A stretch of DNA of 64,000 bases from an uncultured Acidobacteriota bacterium (GCA_902826605.1 CADEFM010000004.1:248001-312000), one strand, 5' to 3'; positions 34,430-43,651 are shown, counted from the stretch's first letter. Numbers and translations are program-made. The notes: generated from the sequence alone by a model not told the origin.

Positions 34430-35081
34430 CAAGCGCGGCGTGTTTCTCACCTTCGAGGGGCCCGAGGGCAGCGGGAAATCCACGCAACTTCGTTTACTGG
34501 TCCATCGGCTGCGGACCGCTGGCAGGGATGTTTTAGATACCGCGGAACCGGGCGGGACGCCCATTGGTGTGCAGATACGCCGAGTGCTATTGGACGCCAA
34601 GAACCAGGATTTGTCGCCAACCGCCGAACTGCTGTTGATGTTCGCGGCGCGCGCCCAGAATGTGGATCAATGGATTCTGCCCGCTCTAGCCGAAGGCCGG
34701 ATCGTCGTCTGCGACCGGTTCACGGACTCGACGTTGGTGTATCAAGGCGCGGCGCGAGGGTTGGGAGCGGATATGGTTTACGATATCGACCGCATCGCCT
34801 GCAGGGGCTTGGTTCCAGATCTGACTCTTCTGATAGACGTCGATACCGAAACAGGCCTGGGGCGCGCGAGGCGTCGCAACCAGCGCACTCAAGAAGTCGA
34901 GACCAGGATTGACGAACAGTGTCTTGAATTTCACACCAAGGTGCATGCCGCATACCGGCGCTTGGCTGAAGAAGAACCGAATCGCATCAAACTCATCGAT
35001 GGCAATCGAACTGAAGCGGAAGTGGCCGCCGACGTGTGGGCTATCGTTGAAACATTCTTGGCGGACAAGCTAGCGAACTAA
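34422..35081 (+). CDS. tmk: Thymidylate kinase
   Basis: dTMP kinase of 219 residues. Walker A is FEGPEGSGKSTQLRLL near residue 10, the substrate motif is CDRFTDSTLVYQGAARGLG near residue 100, and LTLLIDVDTETGLGRARRRN covers the lid approach. It ends the yicC-to-tmk run. Its stop overlaps the end of the convergent chromate-transporter gene by 12 bases. Confidence 0.95.
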   Translation: MTSKRGVFLTFEGPEGSGKSTQLRLLVHRLRTAGRDVLDTAEPGGTPIGVQIRRVLLDAKNQDLSPTAELLLMFAARAQNVDQWILPALAEGRIVVCDRFTDSTLVYQGAARGLGADMVYDIDRIACRGLVPDLTLLIDVDTETGLGRARRRNQRTQEVETRIDEQCLEFHTKVHAAYRRLAEEEPNRIKLIDGNRTEAEVAADVWAIVETFLADKLAN

Positions 35082-35588
35082 CACCGAGCCCAGACCCACT
35101 GCCGCCGCTCCCATCATCACCCACCAACTTTCCACCCTGGTGAATGCCAGGACGGCGAAGCTCACGACAATGACCGCGCTTGCCAGCCATCCGGTGGCGG
35201 CGTCACGGGTCAGCGGGATGGAAGCGGAAATTAGCAGCCCGGCGCTGGACAAAATCACAGCTCGAATCGCACTGCGGATGCGCGGAATGTTGGCGTATGC
35301 CCCGGCCCACTTCATGAGGGGAATGATGAGAAATGCCGGCGTGATCAGCGCCAGCATACCGGCGGTTGCGCCCGGGACACCCGCGATAAAGTATCCGATG
35401 CTCACCAGGTAGAGTCCGTTAGGACCCGGACCGGTGCGCCCGGCGGCAATGGCTGTGCTCAGTTCACGATCCGTAAGGACGCGATGTGTCACCACCAGAT
35501 CCTGACGGACCATGGCGAGCGACGCCATGCCGCTAAATGATGTGACTACAGCCTTCAGAAGTAACATGTATAAAACTACAAGATTCAT
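35070..35588 (-). CDS. Chromate transporter subunit, second half (ChrA family)
   Basis: Membrane protein of 172 residues from the ATG at 35588 (MNLVVLYMLLLKAVVTSF...); a longer in-frame reading overlaps the partner gene in the wrong register. FSGMASLAMVRQDLVV near residue 17 and PGPNGLYLVSIGYFIAGVPGA are the family motifs. Short two-gene ChrA systems act as pairs of half-size proteins with opposite topology. Start and partner stop overlap (ATGA). Chromate efflux or general anion transport is inferred. Confidence 0.86.
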   Translation of the reverse strand: MNLVVLYMLLLKAVVTSFSGMASLAMVRQDLVVTHRVLTDRELSTAIAAGRTGPGPNGLYLVSIGYFIAGVPGATAGMLALITPAFLIIPLMKWAGAYANIPRIRSAIRAVILSSAGLLISASIPLTRDAATGWLASAVIVVSFAVLAFTRVESWWVMMGAAAVGLGSVLVR

Positions 35589-36148
35589 TTCGATGCAGAC
35601 GGCTCCTTCCACAGGAATCCAACGGCGGCGGCAATCGCGATAATGGGGAGCGGAGTGAGCCCCAGTCGCCAGATCGCAAGGAAAGCCCCGCCCGTGAAGA
35701 CCATGGCGCGAAGCCCTCGCCGAACGCCGCCGCAATAGGGCTTCACCAACGACCATACGCTGGTCCACATCATGGCGGCGACCGCAGCGATCACGCCGCC
35801 CACCGCGCCCATGACCAGCGGATTGGTTCGCGAGGACTCGTACCCCAAAGTGATCAGTACGGCGAGCACCGCGGACGGAGCCGTTTCCGCCAGTACCCCA
35901 GCAATTGCACCGGGCAAACCTTTTATGCACGCTCCAACCGCGGCGCAAAACGCGATCACATTGGTGCCAGGCGTGATACGGGCAAGTGCGAAGGCCAAGC
36001 CGTAGTCTTCCGCGGAAAGCCAGCCGCGGCGCTCCACCAGTTCGCGCTGCAGTGCCGCAATGGTCGGGAGGCCGCCGCCGAAGGTGGTGTTGCCAATCTT
36101 GAAAAAGATGGCTGTTAACTCGCGAAGCTTCGGCGTGGGCATCGGCAC
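35585..36148 (-). CDS. Chromate transporter subunit, first half (ChrA family)
   Basis: Membrane protein of 187 residues: FFKIGNTTFGGGLPTIAALQ near residue 15 and ARITPGTNVIAFCAAVGACI near residue 56 are diagnostic of ChrA halves. It is followed without a gap by the second half. It begins 13 bases after the ntrX stop on the same strand, so the pair may belong to the ntrYX transcript, an unusual setting for a chromate exporter. Confidence 0.87.
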   Translation of the reverse strand: MPMPTPKLRELTAIFFKIGNTTFGGGLPTIAALQRELVERRGWLSAEDYGLAFALARITPGTNVIAFCAAVGACIKGLPGAIAGVLAETAPSAVLAVLITLGYESSRTNPLVMGAVGGVIAAVAAMMWTSVWSLVKPYCGGVRRGLRAMVFTGGAFLAIWRLGLTPLPIIAIAAAVGFLWKEPSASK

Positions 36149-36161
36149 TGCAGCTCCGGTA

Positions 36162-37526
36162 CTATTCCTTGGGTGCGATACCCAGCGCCTTCATTTTTCG
36201 GTACAGATGGCTGCGTTCCAACCCGAGAAGTTCAGCGGTGCGCGTGACATTGCCTTTTGCTTCTTCCAGCTTCTTGAAAATATAGTCGCGCTCGGCCGCT
36301 TCTCGCACTTCGTGCAGACTTCCGAACTGGTCGAGCGAGCGGTCGAACACGGCTCGCCGCGAACGGTCCAGCGGGATGTGCCGGGCGTCGATGCGCGTTT
36401 GCGGGTTCATGATGACGATGCGCTCCATCAGATTTCGCAGCTCCCGCACGTTGCCCGGCCATGGATATTCTTCCAGAATACGAAAGGCATCGTCGGTCAT
36501 TTCCTTGGGCTTGCGGCCATAGGCAGTGGTGAATTCGCGCAAAAAGTGATCGGCGAGTAGACGCACATCCTCGATCCGCTCTCGCAGCGGCGGGGCATAA
36601 AAAGGAATCACGTTCAGCCGGTAAAAGAGATCTTCACGGAAGTTTCCACGCCCAATTTCTTCCTCCAGATTCTTGTTCGTGGACGCAACCACGCGCACGT
36701 CAACCTGGATCATTTCTTCGGCGCCCAAGGGCGCGAAGCGCTGTTCGTCGAGCGCGCGCAGCACTTTCGCTTGAGTCTTCAGCGACATGTCGCCGACTTC
36801 ATCCAGAAAAAGCGTCCCGCCGTCCGCCCTCTGCAACTTCCCGTGCTTGTCTTCCGGCGCGCCGGCGAAGCTGCCCTTGCGATGTCCGAATAGTTCACTC
36901 TCAATCAGATCTTCCGGAATGGCCGCGCAGTTGATTTCGACGAAAGCTTCATGCGCCCGCGCGCTGGCGGCGTGAATGGCGTGCGCGATCAGCTCCTTGC
37001 CCGTCCCGCTTTCACCAAAGATCAGCACGCGCCCGTTGGTTGCGGCCATCAGCCCCAACTGCTGACGCAAAGCTTTCATCGGAACACTTTCGCCGATGAT
37101 GCGCAACTTTGCTTCACCGGATTCCTTGAGCCTGTTCAGCTCCAGTTCCAGGCGCTTCTGCTGCGCGGCGTTATGGATCACCACCACCACCCGTTCAATG
37201 GTCAGCGGCTTCTCCAGGAAATCAAACGCACCGAGTTTGGTCGCTTTCACTGCGGTTTCGATGGTTCCGTGCCCGGAAATAATCACCACCTCGGGACGGT
37301 CCTCAAAGGGAAGTTCCTGGATCCGTGCGAGGGTTTCCAGGCCATCCATTCCCTCCATCCAGACATCCAGCATCACAACGTCGTAGCTGTGCCGAGCCAG
37401 TTCCGCCAGGCACTCTTCGCCGCTCTCCACGGCGTAAGCGGAAAAGCCTTCGTCTTCGAGGACGCCCGCAAGCGATTCGCGGATGCCGGGCTCGTCGTCC
37501 ACAATCAAAACCCGCGTACTCTTCAC
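36162..37526 (-). CDS. ntrX: NtrX-type sigma-54 response regulator with altered GAFTGA loop
   Basis: Regulator of 454 residues: receiver domain (VLIVDDEPGIRESLAGVLED, phospho-Asp in VVMLDVWMEGMDG), an AAA+ domain with Walker A GESGTGKELIAHAIH near residue 173 and Walker B GGTLFLDEVGDM, and a Fis-type helix-turn-helix (NVTRTAELLGLERSHLYRKM). The sigma-54 contact loop normally reading GAFTGA is GSFAGA here, losing the conserved Thr. It overlaps ntrY (ATGA) and so forms a two-component pair. NtrYX systems respond to nitrogen, redox or envelope signals; the signal here is unknown. Confidence 0.9.
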   Translation of the reverse strand: MKSTRVLIVDDEPGIRESLAGVLEDEGFSAYAVESGEECLAELARHSYDVVMLDVWMEGMDGLETLARIQELPFEDRPEVVIISGHGTIETAVKATKLGAFDFLEKPLTIERVVVVIHNAAQQKRLELELNRLKESGEAKLRIIGESVPMKALRQQLGLMAATNGRVLIFGESGTGKELIAHAIHAASARAHEAFVEINCAAIPEDLIESELFGHRKGSFAGAPEDKHGKLQRADGGTLFLDEVGDMSLKTQAKVLRALDEQRFAPLGAEEMIQVDVRVVASTNKNLEEEIGRGNFREDLFYRLNVIPFYAPPLRERIEDVRLLADHFLREFTTAYGRKPKEMTDDAFRILEEYPWPGNVRELRNLMERIVIMNPQTRIDARHIPLDRSRRAVFDRSLDQFGSLHEVREAAERDYIFKKLEEAKGNVTRTAELLGLERSHLYRKMKALGIAPKE

Positions 37527-39562
37527 GCGCGAGCCTCGGCTTCTACCGCCACGGCCGTGGGAATATCTACGTAAAACAGAGTGCCTTGTGGACGATTATC
37601 CTCTACGCGTATGCGCGCGCTGTGTTCGGAAACAACGTGGCTAACAATAGCAAGTCCCAAGCCCGTGCCTCGATTCTTGGTGGAAAAGTAGGGCAAGAAC
37701 AATTTTTCCTTATCTTCCGGAGACACGCCGCAACCCGTATCGGCCACCAGCAATTCCACGGAATCCGGCGTGGCGGAAACGGTTCTCACGAGCAAACGGC
37801 GCACTAGCGAGTCGCGCATCGCTTCGGCGGCATTGTCTATGAGGTTCACCACCACTCGTTTGAATTGTTCCGGATCCACGTTCACGGGCGGCAAATCGGG
37901 CGCGAGCTCCACGCGCAGATCGATACCATCCAGGCGTCCCAGAAAAACAGCCAGGGCGTTCTTGACGATGTCGTTGAGATCGCCTGGCACTGGCTGCGCG
38001 GCGGGGAAGCGGGAGAATTGCGAAAATTCATCGGCCAGTGTTTTGACGGATTCCACTTCGCGCGAGATCGTCCGCGCGCATTCACGCAAGATCCGCTGCG
38101 ATTCGGCGGAGACGCCGCCACGATCCAAAATACGTCCGATGCGTTCCGCGCTCAACGCGATCGGAGTCAAGGGGTTCTTCAGTTCGTGCGCGATGCGTCG
38201 TGCAACTTCATGCCACGCGGCGGCCTTTTGCGCACGCAGCAATTCACTGGTATCTTCCAGCACTGCCACGAATCCGGGCGTGTCCGGCGGACCTTGGGCC
38301 GGCAGCGCGGATACCGTCACCGCCAAATGCAGAACATGCTCGGGCGAGGGCACATCGATCTGGCTGGCGGCAACGCCGGTACGGCGAGCGCGTTTCATCA
38401 GGTATTGAATTTCGGCCGCGTCATCATGGGAAAACAGGTCGGTCAGGTGAACGGCTTCGAGCAGGCGTTTGTCCGGAAACAGGCCGTGCATAGCGCGGTT
38501 TACCCGCTGGATGCGGCCATCGGATGTCAGCGAGATCACGCCTGTGGGAATGCTTTCCAGAATGGCTTCGGTGAACCGCCGGCGGTTTTCAAGTTCACGG
38601 CTATTCGCCTCCAGTTCCTGCATCATTTCGTTGAATGCGCGCACCAGCGTTGCCAGCTCATCAATCGCTTTGGTCTTGACGCGCTGCCCCAGATTGCCTT
38701 TGCGCACTTCTGCGGCGGCGTTGAGAAGCGCTGAAATGGGCGTGATGATCTGCCGCGAGAGCAACAGCGCTATCCATGTGGAGACGAACAGGATAAACAA
38801 CGCGATCAACAAAATGAACAACAGATACAAAGTACGGATGTTGCGCTTCTGCGCTGCCAGTTGTCCGTATTCGATCATGTAACGCGCGATTTCGTTTTGC
38901 GATTTCTCCAAATCAGTGGTGGAGCGTATCGTCACCGCCAGCGTCCCTCCCGGTACAGGCGCCTTTGCAGTGAACTGCCCAGTGGCGCCGGCCGTCGCGG
39001 GGCATATCGTGTGCGTGAAGCCTTCCTTGGTGACGATCTCCAGCGCGGCGATCCGGTTATCCCGGCAAATCCTAGTGAAACGAGCGCCACCTTCTTCCAC
39101 GCCGGGTATCTCGGCGAGCCATAGCGCGAGGGCCTGCGCGCGGCCAGCGACTTCGGCGGATAGCGCGCGGCTGGCGTCTGCCAAGTTGGTCCTTACCCCT
39201 TCCGCAGGGCGGCTAAACCACTTTTCCACGTTACGGTTCAGAATCACGTAACTAAAGAGCGCCAGGAACACGACGGGTAGAAGGCTCAGCGCCAGTGCAC
39301 CCGCCACAAATTTGGTTTGGATACGCGATCCCTCGCGATTTGCCTGACGTTCAATATACAGCTTCACGCCAGTACGGAACAGCATGAAACCGAGCGTTAC
39401 GGTGAGCAGAAAGATGAGCGTGGAAACGGCCCAGAATACGAAGGTCTGCGCGGTAGTGGCTGGCCCATACTCGCCGAAGCTGAACGACATCTGCCACACC
39501 AAAAGGGTCAGTAGAATCGCCAGCAATACTACGCCGGAGCTGAAAAGATACCGCTTCCGCAT
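37523..39562 (-). CDS. ntrY: NtrY-type membrane sensor histidine kinase
   Basis: Kinase of 679 residues. Three N-terminal transmembrane helices, a periplasmic part (about residues 110-245), a fourth helix (LFILLIALFILFVSTWIALL), HAMP, PAS (about 330-440), HisKA with VARRIAHELKNPLTPIALSA, and a HATPase with NLIDNAAEAM, DTGCGVS and GTGLGLAIV. This order is that of NtrY. TATAAT (39577-39572 on the minus strand) ends nine bases before the ATG and there is no ribosome binding site, so the leader is at most very short. Partner of the overlapping ntrX. Confidence 0.92.
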   Translation of the reverse strand: MRKRYLFSSGVVLLAILLTLLVWQMSFSFGEYGPATTAQTFVFWAVSTLIFLLTVTLGFMLFRTGVKLYIERQANREGSRIQTKFVAGALALSLLPVVFLALFSYVILNRNVEKWFSRPAEGVRTNLADASRALSAEVAGRAQALALWLAEIPGVEEGGARFTRICRDNRIAALEIVTKEGFTHTICPATAGATGQFTAKAPVPGGTLAVTIRSTTDLEKSQNEIARYMIEYGQLAAQKRNIRTLYLLFILLIALFILFVSTWIALLLSRQIITPISALLNAAAEVRKGNLGQRVKTKAIDELATLVRAFNEMMQELEANSRELENRRRFTEAILESIPTGVISLTSDGRIQRVNRAMHGLFPDKRLLEAVHLTDLFSHDDAAEIQYLMKRARRTGVAASQIDVPSPEHVLHLAVTVSALPAQGPPDTPGFVAVLEDTSELLRAQKAAAWHEVARRIAHELKNPLTPIALSAERIGRILDRGGVSAESQRILRECARTISREVESVKTLADEFSQFSRFPAAQPVPGDLNDIVKNALAVFLGRLDGIDLRVELAPDLPPVNVDPEQFKRVVVNLIDNAAEAMRDSLVRRLLVRTVSATPDSVELLVADTGCGVSPEDKEKLFLPYFSTKNRGTGLGLAIVSHVVSEHSARIRVEDNRPQGTLFYVDIPTAVAVEAEARA

Positions 39563-39602
39563 TGCATTCCAATTATATAGCCCGGGCTGGCGGGGAGCGG
39601 TT

Positions 39603-39980
39603 TCAGGACTCCAAAATCACCATCGCCAGCGCCTGCTCCTTGGTGTGTGTGATCGACAGCGCTACGTTGCGCACGCCTAGTTTTTGGGCATACTCGGCGG
39701 CCTTGCCATGGAATTTGAGGGTGGGCCGGCCGGAGGGCAGATTGGCGACCTCAAAATCCTTCCATCGCACACCACCCCTCCAACCCGTTCCAAGGGCCTT
39801 CATTCCGGCCTCCTTCGCGGCGAAGCGCGCGGCGAAGCGCTCATCACGGTTGGCTTTGCTTTCCGCGTAAGCGATTTCCCGCGCCGTGTAGATGCGCTCG
39901 ACAAAACGCCTTCCGTGGCGCACAATGGCGGCTTGAATGCGCGGAACTTCGCACAGGTCCACTCCAGAACCGACAATCAT
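39603..39980 (-). CDS. acpS: Holo-[acyl-carrier-protein] synthase
   Basis: Transfers the phosphopantetheine arm from CoA to acyl carrier protein. It is 125 residues from the ATG at 39980 (MIVGSGVDLCEVPRI); the longer upstream reading runs into the cbiM promoter. GSGVDLCEVPRI, ERIYTAREIAY, RFAARFAAKEAGMKALGTG and ALSITHTKEQALA are the full AcpS motif set, including the Asp and Glu metal ligands. It lies 40 bases upstream of ntrY on the same strand. Confidence 0.94.
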   Translation of the reverse strand: MIVGSGVDLCEVPRIQAAIVRHGRRFVERIYTAREIAYAESKANRDERFAARFAAKEAGMKALGTGWRGGVRWKDFEVANLPSGRPTLKFHGKAAEYAQKLGVRNVALSITHTKEQALAMVILES

Positions 39981-40073
39981 GCCGTCAGAGTAACGGAGCG
40001 CGTGGGCAGGGAGCAAGTATGATCCGTGCCATTTTGAAGCATAACCAGCCACATTCGTGTTACGAAAGTATAA

Positions 40074-40937
40074 GTGCATATCCCCGACGGATTCTTGTCC
40101 ACGCCAGTATGGCTCAGCTTAGATGCAGCGGCGATCCCGGCGGTGGCGTGGGCGGCTCGGCGCGCGCAGACAGAACTGGAGCGGCCGGACGACCGCCGGG
40201 TTCCACTGCTCGGGGTGATGGGAGCGTTCGTCTTTGCCGCGCAGATGATCAATTTCCCCGTGGGCATGGGCACCAGCGGGCATCTGGTGGGCGGCGCATT
40301 GCTGGCCATCACGTTAGGCCCGGCAGCCGCGATGATCGTGATGACCGCGATCCTAATCCTTCAGGCATTGATTTTTCAGGATGGCGGATTGGTGACCTTG
40401 GGCGCCAACGTACTGAATATGGCGGTGGCGGGCGTGCTGGCGGGTTATTTGCCGTATCGATTACTTGGGCGCGGGAAAGCGCGGACCGGCGCCATTTTCC
40501 TGAGTGGATTCTGTAGTGTGGCGGTCAGCGCGACACTCGCGCTATCGGAATTGCTGATATCAGGAGTACCCGTGCCGCGCCAATTGCTGTGGATTTCCGT
40601 GGTCTTATTCCTGATCAGCGCCATCATGGAAGGTGCGATCACGGCCGCCGCCATACGCGCCATTGAAGGAATGAACCCACTATGGATCCGCGCGTCTCAG
40701 CCGTTGCAGCCCGCTACAGTCGTGCTGTCGATGTTAGGCGCGGCAGGCCTGCTGGCGACCGGCATTGCCATTGCATCATCGCAACCCGATGCTTTGCAGG
40801 CTTTGCTCCCGGGGCAATCTGAGGCAACCTCTGAGGGATGGCTGCGCAGGGCGGCGCTCGGTCTGATGGCCATGGTTTTCCTTTATGCGGCGTGCTTGTT
40901 CGCGGGCCGAAAAATCGCGCGGCAGAGGAGCGCCTGA
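40074..40937 (+). CDS. cbiM: Energy-coupling factor cobalt transporter, CbiM component
   Basis: Substrate-capture membrane protein for cobalt uptake, with 287 residues. The conserved mature N-terminus HIPDGFLS directly follows the start, which fixes the GTG at 40074 as initiator. His at position 2 is a known metal ligand. MINFPVGMGTSGHLVGGALLA and FQDGGLVTLGANVLNMAVAG are CbiM signatures. The C-terminal 70 residues add extra helices in the manner of a CbiN-like part. A TTCGT/ACGAA dyad lies in the 93 bases upstream. Cobalt serves B12, needed by NrdJ. Confidence 0.92.
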   Translation: MHIPDGFLSTPVWLSLDAAAIPAVAWAARRAQTELERPDDRRVPLLGVMGAFVFAAQMINFPVGMGTSGHLVGGALLAITLGPAAAMIVMTAILILQALIFQDGGLVTLGANVLNMAVAGVLAGYLPYRLLGRGKARTGAIFLSGFCSVAVSATLALSELLISGVPVPRQLLWISVVLFLISAIMEGAITAAAIRAIEGMNPLWIRASQPLQPATVVLSMLGAAGLLATGIAIASSQPDALQALLPGQSEATSEGWLRRAALGLMAMVFLYAACLFAGRKIARQRSA

Positions 40938-40939
40938 CA

Positions 40940-41665
40940 TTGCGGCCGGCAGTTCGCGAGACTTGGATTGCCGACCGCTGGAGCCGGGGCTCGGGTCCTC
41001 TGCATTCGCTGGATGCCCGTGTCAAACTGGCCGTGCTTATCGTTTATCTGCTCGCAATCGCATCTTCCACAGTGTGGAACCAGACCGCATTCGCGGGTTA
41101 CGCCGCGATCTTGGCAGCGGGAATGGCGGCTTCCCGCCTTCCGCTGAGCGCGCTGGGGGCGCGTCTGTTGTTCCTTCTGCCTTTCTCGGGGATCTTTGCC
41201 CTGATTGCCTGGCTATCCGGAGATACGCCGCGCGCGCTAGCGCTGGTGGAGAAAAGTCTCTTGTCCGGGCTGGGAGTGGTTGTGATGGTGGCCACGACTC
41301 CGTTGGAGGAAATTGTGCGGGCTCTCGAATTCTTTCGCGTTCCCCGTTCCCTGGTGCTGGTAATGCAATTTCTATATCGCTACCTGTTTGTAATAGCGGA
41401 TCAGGCACATCGCATGCGGATGGCAGCCGCATGCCGGCAGGGCAACCGGGCCGGCCGTCGTCCAAGGTTTCAAGCAGCGGCGGGGATAGTCGGCGTGCTT
41501 TTCGCGCGATCTTGGCAAAGGGCCGATCACGTCTACCGCGCCATGGCCGCTCGCGGCTTCCAGGGGACGTTTCCCGCGATGAATCCAGCCCGTTTTCGAG
41601 TCGCGGATGTCGTCTTCCTGTGCAGTTCCGTAGTGGCCGCGCTCACCGTCCGGCTGATGCTATGA
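40940..41665 (+). CDS. cbiQ: Energy-coupling factor transporter, CbiQ transmembrane component
   Basis: T-component of 241 residues, from a TTG at 40940 two bases after the cbiM stop; the longer in-frame alternative at 40838 overlaps cbiM. HSLDARVKLAVLIVYLLAI is the typical N-terminus, followed by several helices and the coupling motif region AAACRQGNR and RADHVYRAMAARGF, whose AxxxRG pattern couples to the ATPase. The start codon is less certain than the gene. It overlaps cbiO (ATGA). Confidence 0.88.
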   Translation: MRPAVRETWIADRWSRGSGPLHSLDARVKLAVLIVYLLAIASSTVWNQTAFAGYAAILAAGMAASRLPLSALGARLLFLLPFSGIFALIAWLSGDTPRALALVEKSLLSGLGVVVMVATTPLEEIVRALEFFRVPRSLVLVMQFLYRYLFVIADQAHRMRMAAACRQGNRAGRRPRFQAAAGIVGVLFARSWQRADHVYRAMAARGFQGTFPAMNPARFRVADVVFLCSSVVAALTVRLML

Positions 41666-42369
41666 ACGCTGCCCGGGTGATTGAAGTGCGCAATCTACGG
41701 TACCGCTATCCCGACGGTATTGTGGCGCTGGATGGAATCGATTTTCACATGGATGCGGGTGAGTGCGTTGCGCTCTTCGGCGCGAACGGCTCCGGAAAGA
41801 CAACGTTCGTCCTGCATCTGAACGGACTTTTGCAGGGAGAAGGTTCGGTGCAGGTGTGCGGGGTGACGCTGGGTCCATCCGTGAGCGCCACCGACCTGGC
41901 GCCGGTGCGCTCTAAAGTGGGTCTGGTTTTCCAGGATTCCGACGACCAGCTCTTCTTGCCGACCGTGTTGGAAGATGTGGCGTTTGGTCCGGCGAATCTG
42001 GGGTTGACCCCTGACCTGGCGGCCACGCGCGCCAAAGAAGCTCTTGAGCAGACAGGCATGGCGGGCGCACTGGCCCGTGCGCCGTACCACCTAAGCAGCG
42101 GGGAAAAACGACGCGTTGCGCTGGCCGGAGTCCTTGCCATGCAACCCGAGGTGCTCGTGCTGGATGAGCCAACCACAGCGCTTGATCCTCCTGGACAAAG
42201 GGATCTGATCGCGCTGCTGCGCACACTGCCGCAGGCTAAACTGCTAGTCACGCATGACACGGGCTTCGCGGCGGCGTTAGCCACTCGCGCGGTGTTTTTT
42301 GAGCGAGGGCGGGTGGCGGGCGAGGGTAGCGTCGAGGAGATTGTTAATCGGTTCGGGTGGGCGCGTTAG
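41662..42369 (+). CDS. cbiO: Energy-coupling factor transporter ATPase, CbiO
   Basis: ATPase of 235 residues powering the CbiMQ importer. Walker A is FGANGSGKTTFVLHLNG near residue 36, the Q-loop is VGLVFQDSDDQLFLPTV, the signature is HLSSGEKRRVALAG, Walker B is VLVLDEPTTALDP and the switch is LLVTHDTGF. Starts at the ATG overlapping the cbiQ stop. Its 3' end overlaps the convergent dioxygenase gene by 26 bases. Confidence 0.94.
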   Translation: MNAARVIEVRNLRYRYPDGIVALDGIDFHMDAGECVALFGANGSGKTTFVLHLNGLLQGEGSVQVCGVTLGPSVSATDLAPVRSKVGLVFQDSDDQLFLPTVLEDVAFGPANLGLTPDLAATRAKEALEQTGMAGALARAPYHLSSGEKRRVALAGVLAMQPEVLVLDEPTTALDPPGQRDLIALLRTLPQAKLLVTHDTGFAAALATRAVFFERGRVAGEGSVEEIVNRFGWAR

Positions 42370-43651
42370 GTTTGTTTGCATCCCAAGCCAACTTCCCCGC
42401 GTCGTTTCCCGCTACGGAATACAGGGCGCCCGGGGCATTGCGGGTTTTCTGAAATTCTTCGAGCGTTTCTCCGCGCATGGCGGCATAGATGTGTAAATTT
42501 GAAACACCCGTCGCCGCGCCCAGCTTTTCCAGCACGAAGAAAATCACGCCGTAGTGAATCATGGCCCGCCACTCGCGGCGCAGGACCATGCCACGCTCTT
42601 CAACCGTGAGATCGCTTTCCCCTAACGCCTTTTCCTCATTCGCCAAAAACTTTTGGCGATGCGCGGGTTCCGTCATGCGATGCAGGAAGCGGTTCAAGCG
42701 AAACGCTTTCACGCTGCGCTCAAGCGTGAACGGGTAGGTACCTTCCAACGTTTCCACTCCAGCCAATTGATGACGTGCGCGCTCCAAGTGCAGCGGATCG
42801 GTCACGGGATTTATTTCGACGCTTTCATAGATGGCGGTGGCAAGGCCGGTCATCGTCGGCAGATAGTAACTTTGATGAATCTTTCTCACCTGTTCGGGCA
42901 ATGCCGCGCGCATGATCAGCCACATGATTACTTCCGAGCTCTCCATGCCGCCGAGTTTTGCATACTGGGCGTGGGTTAGCTCAGTGAGGCGAACGGGGTC
43001 CTTTTCAATCAGCTCCAGGAATTGTAAATCCCATTCGGTATTGTTGAAGCCGGCTCGCTCACCGTGGACCTGATGGGAGAGACCGCCGGTTCCCACGATT
43101 ACTACGCCCAGGTCTTCCGGATAGCCCTCAATGGCCTTTCTTATCGATTCGCCCAGCCTGTAACAGCGCCGCGCGGAGGGAATGGGAAACTGCAAGACGC
43201 CGACCTGAAGGGGAATGATGGAGCCGGGCCAGGAGGGTTCATGCGGCCATAGCATGGAAAGCGGTGAAAAGCATCCGTGATCCAGCGGCCTTCCCTGGAA
43301 AAAGGAAAGATCGAATTCATCGGCCACCAGAGACGAGGCGATGTGATGCGACAGAGCAGCATGTCCACGCACCGGCGGCAGCGAGCGTGGCCCGCCCCCC
43401 TCGTCGGCTACCGTATAGGAATCGCCGATACCGAGCGCGAAGTGCGAGTAGTGGTCGAAAAAGAATGACGTCACATGGTCGTTAAAGATGATGAACAGGA
43501 CGTCGGGCTTTTTCTCCGCCAGCCATCGCTGGATGGGCGCGTACGCTTCAAAGATAGGCGCCCATGCAGGATCGTCCTGCTTCTGCCGGTCGAGGGCGAA
43601 CCCGATAGTGGGTGAGTGGGAGGTTGCAACGGCTCCCAGAATTCTTGCCAT
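42344..43651 (-). CDS. Extradiol ring-cleavage dioxygenase, gallate dioxygenase type (LigB plus LigA-like)
   Basis: Protein of 435 residues combining a LigB-type catalytic domain (residues 1-280: ATSHSPTIGFALD with an iron-ligand His, FIIFNDHVTSFFFDHYSHF, VIVGTGGLSHQVHGERAG) and a C-terminal LigA-like helical domain (about 310-420: FLHRMTEPAHRQKFL, RREWRAMIHYGVIFFVLEKL). This one-chain form is known from gallate dioxygenases GalA/DesB, which open the gallate ring in lignin and tannin breakdown; protocatechuate 4,5-cleavage is the alternative. No other pathway genes lie nearby, so the substrate is inferred. Confidence 0.85.
   Translation of the reverse strand: MARILGAVATSHSPTIGFALDRQKQDDPAWAPIFEAYAPIQRWLAEKKPDVLFIIFNDHVTSFFFDHYSHFALGIGDSYTVADEGGGPRSLPPVRGHAALSHHIASSLVADEFDLSFFQGRPLDHGCFSPLSMLWPHEPSWPGSIIPLQVGVLQFPIPSARRCYRLGESIRKAIEGYPEDLGVVIVGTGGLSHQVHGERAGFNNTEWDLQFLELIEKDPVRLTELTHAQYAKLGGMESSEVIMWLIMRAALPEQVRKIHQSYYLPTMTGLATAIYESVEINPVTDPLHLERARHQLAGVETLEGTYPFTLERSVKAFRLNRFLHRMTEPAHRQKFLANEEKALGESDLTVEERGMVLRREWRAMIHYGVIFFVLEKLGAATGVSNLHIYAAMRGETLEEFQKTRNAPGALYSVAGNDAGKLAWDANKPNAPTRTD

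Noticed and set aside
40885-41661. Upstream extension of the cbiO frame across cbiQ
   Set aside because: The extension is low-complexity translation of cbiQ in another frame; CbiO homology begins at the ATG at 41662.
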